Source of the DNA: JACSRF01 sp964504445
Lineage (GTDB): Bacteria > Chloroflexota > Anaerolineae > Promineifilales > Promineifilaceae
Assembly (NCBI GenBank): GCA_964504445.1
Contig: CAZDEO010000007.1
Span: 33,047-97,046, forward strand
Reading direction: 5' to 3'
DNA: 64,000 nucleotides
Part shown: positions 28,088-36,053 of the stretch, one piece after another
Numbering within the stretch: position 1 is the stretch's first letter
How the letters are laid out: each line of letters opens with the position of its first letter
Made by a program: the position numbers and the translations under genes
The notes under the pieces: generated by a model
Seen by the model: only the letters and a program-made list of their open reading frames with translations
What the model was told of the DNA's origin: nothing
Database searches by the model: none

Positions 28088-30838
28088 GTGAAATCTGATA
28101 ACATCACCTCCCGCCGCTTCACCGACACCCCTCCCCTCAGCCGCAGCATGATTATTGGCAGCCTTCAGCTTCTGTTCTGGCTCTTTTTTCACCCATCAGC
28201 CTGGCGCAATCACCTGCACACCTTGGCTCCCGACCTGCGCCCCAACTTTTGCCTGGCTGAACTGCGCTGGCGACACGGACGGCGGTTTGCTTTCTGGCGC
28301 TTTTTGTTTATGAGTCAGCTAGCCTGGCCGCTGGTTGTGGGGGGAGCTGTGGCGTTGGGCCTACGGGGGTTCAATGCCGCCCCCCAGAACATCTTACTTG
28401 GGGTCATCATTGGCATGGCGGTGGGGATTGTGACCAGTTTCGCCGCCAGCTTCGCTGGCAGCCTCGTCGTGGGGCAAGCGATGGGCATGGCTGTGGGCAT
28501 TGTCATTGGATTGGGGGGTGTGGTCACTTTTGGCAGTACCGGAAGCTTGTTGGCCGTTTCCCTCCAGCTCTCAGCCGACCTGGTGGCCAGCACCCTCATT
28601 GGCCTGGCTGGCGGGCTGGCGGGAGGGCTGGCTTTTGGCGTAGCCGCAGGGGCCAGCCAGACGGGGCGCAGCAGTGAGGTGGCTTACTCACTCCCACGGC
28701 AGGTCAGTGGCATTATTGTGGGTGTGCTCATTGGCAGCCTGGCCGGGCGGCTCATCAGCCTGGTGAATGAGCGGTTAACCCTGGGCATGGTGATTGGCCT
28801 GCCCTTTGGCCTAGCGGTGCTGCTGCGCACGCGCCGCTGGGTGCTGAGCCTATTGGCAGGTTGGCTGGTGGGCGTGGCCGGCAGCCTGACCAACCTGGGG
28901 CCGGGCAACCTGACAACGAGTTTGCTGGATTTAACGGCCGTGTCCGCCCTGCTGGCTGCCCTCTTTACCCTCCCCTACGTTTTGGCGGAGCGCATGGCTG
29001 GCCCCTGGGCCGGGGCCATGGCCGGGGCGCTAGGCGCCAGCGGTGGCTTCTTCCTCTTTGTATACCCCAACCAGCCCTTTGGCCCGCTGCTCCTCTTTAG
29101 CTTCGTCGGTATTTTGCTGGGGCTAACCCTGGCCTGGTGGCGGCCCATCGTCATGTACCCGCTGCTGGCCGGGTGGAACCTGCTCCTCTTTCGCCTGGAC
29201 AGCCAGCGCCTGCCCCACGGCCAAGCCAGCCTGCTGCGCTGGCACTCCGCCTTTTGGGATGAGTTCCAGCGACTGCCCCTCACTGGCCTGGACAACCATC
29301 TGCTGCTGGTGCTGGCCCACGAACCAGCTACCGGACAGGCCGCCATTGACTATCTCAGTACCACCCGCCAGCGCTGGGCGGCCCAAGAGGCGCAAATTGA
29401 GTTGGATGCCCGCCTGCTGGCCGGCTGCCAGACGGTGCAGGCCATTGGCGCTATTTCCCCCTCCATTGCCGCCGGAGAACTAGCCGGGCCAGCCAGCGCC
29501 CTGCTGCGCAGCTTCAGCCGCGTCAGCCAGGACGTGGACGCCGCGCTGCAGCAAGAAAGCGTCTTCAACCGCCGCCTTACCCTCAGCGCCGTGGAAGACC
29601 GGCTGAACGGCCTGCTGCGGGAGCTGACGCGCAGCAATGAACCCTACGTGGACCGCTTTCGCCCCATTGCCGCCGACTGGCGGCGCATTTTGGCTGAAGA
29701 GCTGCAGCGGCTGGCGGCTGAGGCAGAGCTGCGCCAGGAAATTGACAGCCCCTACATCATTGGCGTGCCCCTAACAGAGGAGCAGGAGATTTTCATTGGG
29801 CGTACCGACATTAGCGCGCGCATTGAGCAGCTCTTGCTCGACCGTCGCCAGCCACCCTTGCTGCTTTATGGGCAGCGCCGGGTGGGCAAAACTTCGCTGC
29901 TGAATAATCTGGGGCGGCTGCTGCCCAGCACCATTGTGCCCTTGTTTGTGGATTTGCAAGGGCCAGCTTCGCGGGCCAGCGACGTAACCGGTTTTTTGTA
30001 CAACGTGGCGCGGGGCATGAGCCGCTCCGCAGAACGGCAGCGGGATTGGCGGCTGCCGCCCCTGGTGCGGGAAGATTTAGCGGCTGATCCCTTTACGCGC
30101 TTTGACGAGTGGCTGGATGACGTGGAGGAGGCGCTGGGTGACGGCCTGACGCTGCTGATGCTGGATGAGTTTGAGGTGTTGGCCAACGCTTTGAACCAGG
30201 GCAAGTTTGATGAGGAGGCGGTGCTGGGCATGTTCCGCCATCTCATCCAACACCGGCCACGGTTTAAGGTGCTGCTGTCGGGGTCGCACACGCTGAAGGA
30301 GTTTCAGCAGTGGGCCAGCTATTTGATTAATGTGCAGGTGATTCACATTGGCTATTTGCGGGAGGAGGAGGCGCGGCAGTTAGTGACGCGCCCGGTGCGG
30401 GATTTTGCCCTGCGCTATGAGCCGCAGGCCACCCAGCGGGTGCTGGACCTGACGCGAGGGCATCCGTTTTTGGTACAGTTGTTGTGTGCGGAGGTGGTGG
30501 CGCTGAAGAATGAGCAGCCCCCGGCGCAGCGGCGGCTGGCCACGGAACTGGATGTGGAAACGGCCGTGGCCCCCACGCTACAGCACGGCAGCTTCTTTTT
30601 TGCCGACATCGAGAAAAATCAGGTGGACGCCGTAGGGTTGGAGGTGCTGCACCTGCTGGCCCGCCACCCGGAAGGAGAGGCAACCCCGCGCCAGGCGCTG
30701 GTGCAGCACATCCCCAGCCTGATGCGCTTGGAGGAGGCGCTGGTCGCGCTGCAGCACCGGGAATTGATTGAGTCGTTAAACGATGGCTACCGCTTCCAGG
30801 TGGAGTTGATCAGGCGGTGGTTTGAGGAACGGCCGTAG
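28088..30838 (+). CDS. Polytopic membrane protein with cytoplasmic STAND ATPase
   Basis: 916 residues from a GTG start. The first 360 residues hold roughly ten TM helices with Gly-rich repeats (IIGMAVGIV, VGQAMGMAVGIVIGLGG, LIGLAGGLAGGLAFGVAAG) like glycine-zipper membrane proteins. A helical region follows. The STAND ATPase begins at IFIGRTDISARI; Walker A GQRRVGKTS is near 598 and Walker B LTLLMLDEFEVL near 690. A winged-helix-like end (DAVGLEVLHLLARHPEGEATPRQALVQHIP) follows. The membrane part could sense membrane state and drive the ATPase. It is likely cotranscribed with the SARP-STAND gene. Its stop overlaps the 3' end of the convergent gene by 29 bases. Confidence 0.75.
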   Translation: MKSDNITSRRFTDTPPLSRSMIIGSLQLLFWLFFHPSAWRNHLHTLAPDLRPNFCLAELRWRHGRRFAFWRFLFMSQLAWPLVVGGAVALGLRGFNAAPQNILLGVIIGMAVGIVTSFAASFAGSLVVGQAMGMAVGIVIGLGGVVTFGSTGSLLAVSLQLSADLVASTLIGLAGGLAGGLAFGVAAGASQTGRSSEVAYSLPRQVSGIIVGVLIGSLAGRLISLVNERLTLGMVIGLPFGLAVLLRTRRWVLSLLAGWLVGVAGSLTNLGPGNLTTSLLDLTAVSALLAALFTLPYVLAERMAGPWAGAMAGALGASGGFFLFVYPNQPFGPLLLFSFVGILLGLTLAWWRPIVMYPLLAGWNLLLFRLDSQRLPHGQASLLRWHSAFWDEFQRLPLTGLDNHLLLVLAHEPATGQAAIDYLSTTRQRWAAQEAQIELDARLLAGCQTVQAIGAISPSIAAGELAGPASALLRSFSRVSQDVDAALQQESVFNRRLTLSAVEDRLNGLLRELTRSNEPYVDRFRPIAADWRRILAEELQRLAAEAELRQEIDSPYIIGVPLTEEQEIFIGRTDISARIEQLLLDRRQPPLLLYGQRRVGKTSLLNNLGRLLPSTIVPLFVDLQGPASRASDVTGFLYNVARGMSRSAERQRDWRLPPLVREDLAADPFTRFDEWLDDVEEALGDGLTLLMLDEFEVLANALNQGKFDEEAVLGMFRHLIQHRPRFKVLLSGSHTLKEFQQWASYLINVQVIHIGYLREEEARQLVTRPVRDFALRYEPQATQRVLDLTRGHPFLVQLLCAEVVALKNEQPPAQRRLATELDVETAVAPTLQHGSFFFADIEKNQVDAVGLEVLHLLARHPEGEATPRQALVQHIPSLMRLEEALVALQHRELIESLNDGYRFQVELIRRWFEERP

Positions 30839-31667
30839 CCGTGCCTGTGGGTGTCAGGGCCGGGGTTGCGGAAGCCGTCGCTTCGGGGGTGGCCGAGGCT
30901 GGGGGAGACGAGGTGGGGGTGCCGGAAGGCGTTGGCGTTGGCGCGCGGCACGGCACGTAGAACAAAGCGGTTAGGTCATGGGAATCAGACAGCGCCCGCA
31001 CGGCATAAACCAGCGGATCTTCTGGTGTGCCTATGGGCAAATTGCTCAAGGTCCACGCCTGAGCAAATTGGCCATCATGCCAGGCGGGGATGACGGCCCG
31101 CGGCGCGCCCGCCCAAAACAAAATAATGCTTTCCGCAAAAGGCCAGTTGAAGCCCTGCACCGTCAGGGTGGCTTCGCTGGTATTGCGGCAATTGGGCAGT
31201 AAAACCAGGGATGGGGACGGTGGGGGCGCGCCGGTGCAGGGTAGGGTGAAAACGGCCGTTGCCGAGTGAGAGTTTGCGCGCCCTTCTACGAGGTAGCGCA
31301 CAGGGTTTTCCGGCGTGCCCACGTCCAGATCACTCTTGGTCCACACCTGGTAAAATTCGCTCCCATGCCCGGCGGGAACCACCGCTTGGGGTATGCCCTC
31401 CCAAAACAACCCCACCGTTTCCTCCGGTGGCCAGCCATACCCGCGTACTGCGAATTGGGCATCGGCCGTACTGCTGCAATTAGGCGTTAGCAGCAGGTAG
31501 GGGGCGGGCACACCCCCCTGCTGTATCAGCGGCAGAAATTGGCGCAAGGAGGTGGCATTGCCCGTCCCGCGGACCGGAAGAATTGTGGCCATCATGAAGA
31601 GCGCGATGAAAAAAACGGCCGTGCCCCACGCCATCCTTTTTCCAAAACCTTGCTTCTGCGGTAACAT
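30810..31667 (-). CDS. Secreted protein with two PNC-PC domains and a Thr/Pro tail
   Basis: 285 residues from ATG at 31667 (AGGAGGTT 6 bases before); the frame extends upstream but without such a site. The signal peptide is MAWGTAVFFIALFMMATILPVRG-like. The mature part starts near LRQFLPLIQQ, a motif like the C-terminal ending of other exported proteins here. Two copies of the roughly 88-residue domain follow (31235-31505 and 30951-31215), each from PNC to PC with LFWxGxPxxVxPA. The tail is Thr/Ser/Pro rich (TPTPSGTPTSSP...) and has no anchor. No function is recognised. It is convergent with the membrane STAND gene and divergent from the E1 gene. Confidence 0.75.
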   Translation of the reverse strand: MLPQKQGFGKRMAWGTAVFFIALFMMATILPVRGTGNATSLRQFLPLIQQGGVPAPYLLLTPNCSSTADAQFAVRGYGWPPEETVGLFWEGIPQAVVPAGHGSEFYQVWTKSDLDVGTPENPVRYLVEGRANSHSATAVFTLPCTGAPPPSPSLVLLPNCRNTSEATLTVQGFNWPFAESIILFWAGAPRAVIPAWHDGQFAQAWTLSNLPIGTPEDPLVYAVRALSDSHDLTALFYVPCRAPTPTPSGTPTSSPPASATPEATASATPALTPTGTATAVPQTTA

Positions 31668-31717
31668 AGGCCAACCTCCTGCCGCACCGTGCGGCGACAT
31701 ACGCAACATATGGAAAA

Positions 31718-31723
31718 AGTATA
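31718..31723 (-). promoter_or_regulatory. Extended -10 element (TGG-TATACT)
   Basis: On the minus strand TGGTATACT is a TGn-extended -10 about 50 bases before the PNC-PC gene. No -35 at 16-18 bases is seen; extended -10 promoters can do without. A repeat covers the place where a -35 would be. Confidence 0.45.
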
Positions 31724-31738
31724 CCAAAAAGGAAAAGA

Positions 31739-31781
31739 GTAGAGACTGGAAACTGTCAATCTCTAGTCTCCAGTCTGCAGC
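31739..31781. repeat. GAGACTGGA/CTCCAGTCT inverted words
   Basis: TAGAGACTGGAAACTG and TCTCTAGTCTCCAGTCTGCAG form an imperfect inverted repeat ending 10 bases before the E1 ATG. Related copies are at 47304-47340 and 63954-63987. Confidence 0.65.
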
Positions 31782-31791
31782 AAAATAAACC

Positions 31792-33870
31792 ATGAACCTC
31801 CAAACCCCCACTCCCAACCTGCACCCTGCCTTTGACTGGCTGGAAGTGACGCGGCTGGCCCTGGCCTCGCGCATGATGGACGAAATGGAAGAGAAGGAGC
31901 TGACGCCCCAGGGCGTGGTCACCTACCAGTTTTCGGCGCGCGGCCACGAGCTGGGGCAGCTCCTCATTAGCCAACTGCTTGACCGGCCCATGGATGGCGC
32001 CAGCGTTTATTATCGCTCACGGCCGTTCATGCTGGGCAGCGGTCTTACCCTGGAAGAGGCCTTTGCCAGCGACATGGCCCGGCCCGGCGGCCTCAGTGCG
32101 GGGCGAGACGTGGGCGTGGTCTTCAACATGCCGGGGCGGGGCCGCGCTACCGTGCTGCCCATGGCCGGCGACGTCGGCTCCCAGTTCACCCCGGCGGCGG
32201 GCTGGGCGCAGGCGCTGCGCTACCGCGTGGAGGAGTTGGGGCAAGAGGAGCTGCGCGGCAGCATGTGCGTGGTCTTTGGTGGCGATGGCGCCGTGGCCAC
32301 CAACGGCTTTTGGTCGGCGCTGACTATGGCCACCACCCTGAAGCTGCCTTTGCTCTTTGTAGTTGAAGACAATGGCTACGCCATTTCCGTCAAGTCGCCG
32401 CTGCAAACGCCAGGGGCCAACATCGCCGCCAATCTGGCCGCGTGGCAGAATTTGCGCATTTGGGATGGGGATGGCACGGTGGCGGAGGAAACGGCCGTGC
32501 TCATCCACGAAGCTGTCAGCTACACCCGCCAGTGGCAAGGGCCAGCCCTGCTGCGCCTCACCGTGCCCCGCCTCTCCGGGCACTCCAGCGTAGACACCCA
32601 GGCCTACAAAAGTAAGGAAGAGCTGGACGCCGAATGGGAGCGCGACCCGCTGGTGGCCCTGAACCACGCCCTGGTTCCGGCGGTGATGAGCAAGGCGGAA
32701 TGGCATGAGCTGGTGATGCAAGCCATGCAAAGCGTCAACGCCGCCAGGGACGCCGCCCTGCGCCAGCCGCCGGCTGATGTCGCCACCGTGGCCCGCCACG
32801 TTTGGGCCAGCCCGGAAGCGCCGCAGCAGGTGGGCGGGCTGCTGGGCGAGGGCATCAAGCTGCCGGTGGGCAGCAGCGTGCCCCACGCCCCGGAACCCCG
32901 CCGTATCAACATGATTGAGGCCCTTCGCCGCACTCTGGAGGTGGAGTTAGCCATCAATCCACGCTGCGTGGTTTTTGGCGAAGATGTGGGGCAGAAGGGG
33001 GGTGTGCATGCCGCCACCCTGGGGTTGCAAAAAAGCTTTGGCGACGGCCGTGTTTTTGACACCAGCCTCAACGAAGAGGGCATCATTGGCCGGGCGGTGG
33101 GCATGGCCCTGGCCGGGCTGGTGCCCGTGCCGGAAATCCAGTTCCGCAAATACGCCGACCCGGCTACCGAGCAGCTCAACAACTGTGGCACGCTGCGCTG
33201 GCGCACCAATAACCGCTTCGCCGCGCCCATCGTCGTGCGCATCCCCGGTGGCTACCGCAAAATAGGGGACCCCTGGCACAGCGTCACCAGCGAGATTGTC
33301 TTTGCGCACCAGCCGGGCTGGCTGCTGGCCTTCCCCTCCAACGCCGAGGATGCGGTGGGGCTGCTGCGCACAGCGCTGCGCGGCAATGACCCTGTGATCT
33401 TTTTTGAGCATCGGGCCATGTTGGACGCCGGTTGGGCCAGACGGCCGTATCCCGGTGACGAGTTCATGCTCCCCTTCGGCAAGGCCAAAACCCTGCAAGA
33501 AGGCAGCGACCTGACCCTCATCACCTGGGGGGCCATGGTGGAGCGCTGCGAACTGGCCCTGCAAGTAGTGGACGCCAGCGTGGAGCTAATTGACCTGCGC
33601 ACCATCATCCCCTGGGACAAAGAGACGGTGCTGGCCTCCGTGCGCAAAACCAGCAAATGCCTCATTGTGCATGAGGACATCGGCGTGGGCGGCTTTGGCG
33701 CGGAAATCGCCGCCACCATCGCTGACGCAGCCTTCCTCGACCTGGACGGCCCCATTCTGCGCCTGACTGCCCCCTCGGTGCCCGTGCCTTTCAGCACCCA
33801 ACTCATGGAGGGGGTTGTGCCTACAGTGGCGCAGATTCAGGGCAAAATAGAGGAACTATTGGCTTTTTAA
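31792..33870 (+). CDS. Fused 2-oxoacid dehydrogenase E1 (alpha-beta)
   Basis: 692 residues. The first 330 residues match the E1 alpha subunit, with a GDGAVATNGFW...VEDN thiamine-diphosphate motif. From about 365 (RINMIEALRRTLEVELAINPRCVVFGEDVGQKGG) the E1 beta subunit follows, ending VPTVAQIQGKIEELL. It catalyses ThDP-dependent decarboxylation of pyruvate or branched-chain 2-oxoacids. Usual E1 is two genes; a fused version is known in some lineages. No E2 or E3 gene is in the window. The start has no strong SD (TTGCAGCAAAATAAACC); the MNLQTP start fits the family, although an upstream repeat is close. Confidence 0.9.
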   Translation: MNLQTPTPNLHPAFDWLEVTRLALASRMMDEMEEKELTPQGVVTYQFSARGHELGQLLISQLLDRPMDGASVYYRSRPFMLGSGLTLEEAFASDMARPGGLSAGRDVGVVFNMPGRGRATVLPMAGDVGSQFTPAAGWAQALRYRVEELGQEELRGSMCVVFGGDGAVATNGFWSALTMATTLKLPLLFVVEDNGYAISVKSPLQTPGANIAANLAAWQNLRIWDGDGTVAEETAVLIHEAVSYTRQWQGPALLRLTVPRLSGHSSVDTQAYKSKEELDAEWERDPLVALNHALVPAVMSKAEWHELVMQAMQSVNAARDAALRQPPADVATVARHVWASPEAPQQVGGLLGEGIKLPVGSSVPHAPEPRRINMIEALRRTLEVELAINPRCVVFGEDVGQKGGVHAATLGLQKSFGDGRVFDTSLNEEGIIGRAVGMALAGLVPVPEIQFRKYADPATEQLNNCGTLRWRTNNRFAAPIVVRIPGGYRKIGDPWHSVTSEIVFAHQPGWLLAFPSNAEDAVGLLRTALRGNDPVIFFEHRAMLDAGWARRPYPGDEFMLPFGKAKTLQEGSDLTLITWGAMVERCELALQVVDASVELIDLRTIIPWDKETVLASVRKTSKCLIVHEDIGVGGFGAEIAATIADAAFLDLDGPILRLTAPSVPVPFSTQLMEGVVPTVAQIQGKIEELLAF

Positions 33871-33874
33871 TTGG

Positions 33875-33930
33875 GTCGCCACGGTATCCTTACCGCAATG
33901 GCATGGACACAATTAAGATGCCGTGGCGAC
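33875..33930. repeat. Inverted repeat GTCGCCACGG/CCGTGGCGAC
   Basis: The 10-bp arms at 33875-33884 and 33921-33930 are perfect, with a 36-base interior. It starts four bases after the E1 stop and lies between convergent genes. There is no T-run, so it is more like a small repeat than a terminator. Confidence 0.6.
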
Positions 33931-34001
33931 TAGCACGTACGGTATTTTGTCTTTTGAACCGGACCTTGATGCGAACAAGGACAGGCAACCCTTCCTTGGT
34001 T

Positions 34002-35720
34002 TTACCGCCCAGGCGGCAGAGGCAGTTCGTGGGTTTGCATCAAGGGTTCAACAACTGATAGTCCTGCCGGCATTGGGCACCCTTCTCCCACAAAGACGTA
34101 ATTATCATAACGAATATCGACATTCCTGGAAAAAGAGCCACCCGAAACGCCTACCCGACCTTGAATTGGGGTCCAGATTTCATGGATATTGACTCCATTG
34201 ATTTGGAGTTGCTGACTGCCATACATCTGTTTGAGGCTGAGGGTATTCGGCTGAACGGGATGGATAGCATTACTGTTGCCATTGGCAACCAGAACCCAAC
34301 CAGAACTATCGGTATAATGGTAAAAATACCAGGACTGAGTTTGTGGCCAGATTTCAAAGGTGTAAAAGTCGCTCCAGGTCGTGTTGAGACCAAAAATTAA
34401 ACCCCAGATACCGTCCCCATCGGCAATATATCCTTCAATTTCTGCTAACTGCGTGCCACTTTCCCAAATATCGCCACGTGTCGCGGCTGCCCACCGATCT
34501 TGATCGCGGTGGTAAATGTTGTATTCGCCATTTAGATAGCGGTAGATAAGGGCATCAGTGGTCAGCACGGGCCAGCCGCTGTTGGGATTACTGAAATCGT
34601 CGATGATTGGGGCAACACAAACGTCATTGATGATGACGGGGAGCGCAACTGCATAATTGGCTGGAATGAAGGTGCGAATGCGATCGTTATAAACAACGGC
34701 TACCCTTTCGTTCGCAAATGGGAAAGCATTGAAGGGTTGAGAGACAGAGCTTTCATCGATAAATTCTCGCACTATCATCTCTGATGCCAGGTCAATCAAA
34801 TGAAGGCCAGCCGGCCCGTAATACCCCAATGGCCTGTATAGTGCTAACAGGGATTGGCCATCTGGCGTGTAAACGTTGTTTGTATACCCATCAGCGACGG
34901 TGTAAACGGCCGTTTCCGCCAGCGTCGTTGAATCATATTGATAGATTGAACCTGGAGGCAAATTCACTGTTAGGGTTGATCCATCAGGGGCCATGCTGAT
35001 GAGACCTGCCTGGGAGATGGGAACAGCGATTTCCAGTACTGGTTGCACCTCAGTAATATCATACCGCCGCAGCTCATCTCCGGTTGTTTGTGTGGAAGTT
35101 ACAAACAACTTTGTTCCAGAAACTGCCATACTCACAATTGTGTCGCTCACAGGCACTGAAGCTAAAATTTGCCCGGTCATGCCATCCATCACGTCAAAAA
35201 ATTGCTGGGTATAATCCCCTTGTGGCGCCACATATATCCTATCAGCGGCGCTGACGGCTATTGCGCGAATATCACTGTAGTAAGGGAATCCCGTCATGTT
35301 GGTGTAAACATGGGTAGCTACAATGGCAAATGTGTTTGTATCAATAACAGTAATCAACCCATCTTCATAATTCAGAACATCAGCTACCGCATATAACCGG
35401 GAGCCATCGGGATTCAACGCCAACATATCTGGGCGGTGGACGTTTGTAAGGGTCGTCTGCACGCTGGCCTGGTTGATATCAGCCACAACAATATTCTGAT
35501 ACCAAAAGGATACATATACGCGTTCCCGAATCGGGTCCGAAATCGAGTGCCCATAATTGGGGAAGTCAACCAGGATGTCATCAAGGCGTATATAGGTTGG
35601 ATAAAAGGATGTGGTTTTTGTCGGTTCGCTTGTTTTAATGTCTGCCAATAACGTGATGGTCCAGGCAAACAGGAAACTAAACAATGTTAGCCCCACCCCT
35701 GCTTTTGTGAACTGTTTCAT
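34002..35720 (-). CDS. Exported YVTN-type propeller with LamG-like C-terminal domain
   Basis: 572 residues starting MKQFTKAGV at 35720; the ATG nine bases upstream leaves the GGGAGG site only one base away. A signal peptide/TM is at 5-25. A beta-propeller of about 350 residues (PDGSRLYAV, YTPDGQSLLALY) is followed by an ALPVIIND segment and a concanavalin-like domain of about 170 residues (DDFSNPNSGWP...YDNYVFVGEG). It is visibly richer in A+T than its neighbours and carries only one ACGGCCGT. No enzyme motif is recognised. It could be a secreted binding protein, perhaps recently acquired. Confidence 0.72.
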   Translation of the reverse strand: MKQFTKAGVGLTLFSFLFAWTITLLADIKTSEPTKTTSFYPTYIRLDDILVDFPNYGHSISDPIRERVYVSFWYQNIVVADINQASVQTTLTNVHRPDMLALNPDGSRLYAVADVLNYEDGLITVIDTNTFAIVATHVYTNMTGFPYYSDIRAIAVSAADRIYVAPQGDYTQQFFDVMDGMTGQILASVPVSDTIVSMAVSGTKLFVTSTQTTGDELRRYDITEVQPVLEIAVPISQAGLISMAPDGSTLTVNLPPGSIYQYDSTTLAETAVYTVADGYTNNVYTPDGQSLLALYRPLGYYGPAGLHLIDLASEMIVREFIDESSVSQPFNAFPFANERVAVVYNDRIRTFIPANYAVALPVIINDVCVAPIIDDFSNPNSGWPVLTTDALIYRYLNGEYNIYHRDQDRWAAATRGDIWESGTQLAEIEGYIADGDGIWGLIFGLNTTWSDFYTFEIWPQTQSWYFYHYTDSSGWVLVANGNSNAIHPVQPNTLSLKQMYGSQQLQINGVNIHEIWTPIQGRVGVSGGSFSRNVDIRYDNYVFVGEGCPMPAGLSVVEPLMQTHELPLPPGR

Positions 35721-36053
35721 TGTAACCATGCCTCCCTGAGGTTAAAAGCATACTTCTACTGACATGTAAATTTTTAGACAGTTTACTTTGAGCCACACCG
35801 TAAAGCGAGTGATGAAAGTCATCTTTTTGTTGTGAAGTTACACAAGTAGGAATATGTGGATTCCAAAATTCGCCGCAGGCTTGTAGTAACCAATTTCGTC
35901 AGAACTCCCGCCAAAGCGATTATTACAGCTCTTATGTGAACTGATAGAAACCTGTGCGGAGTTAGATTCAACGGCACGGCCGTTTCCTGGAACCTGCCCC
36001 CTCTCACAAAACCTGCTACACTCTCGCCCTAAATCTACAGCGGAAGTTTGCCC
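35721..36053. other. 333-base spacer without a convincing gene
   Basis: A divergent spacer between the propeller/LamG gene and the M23 peptidase. It is A+T-richer than average. A 62-codon open frame on the minus strand (35819-36007) has no clear SD and no recognisable product. One ACGGCCGT sits at 35976. No strong promoter pair is visible; the M23 gene's SD (GCGGAAG) ends the spacer. Confidence 0.6.

Noticed and set aside
35819..36007. 62-codon minus-strand open frame in the spacer before the M23 gene
   Set aside because: No Shine-Dalgarno sequence, no recognisable family, and the frame includes the common ACGGCCGT word. It is probably chance.
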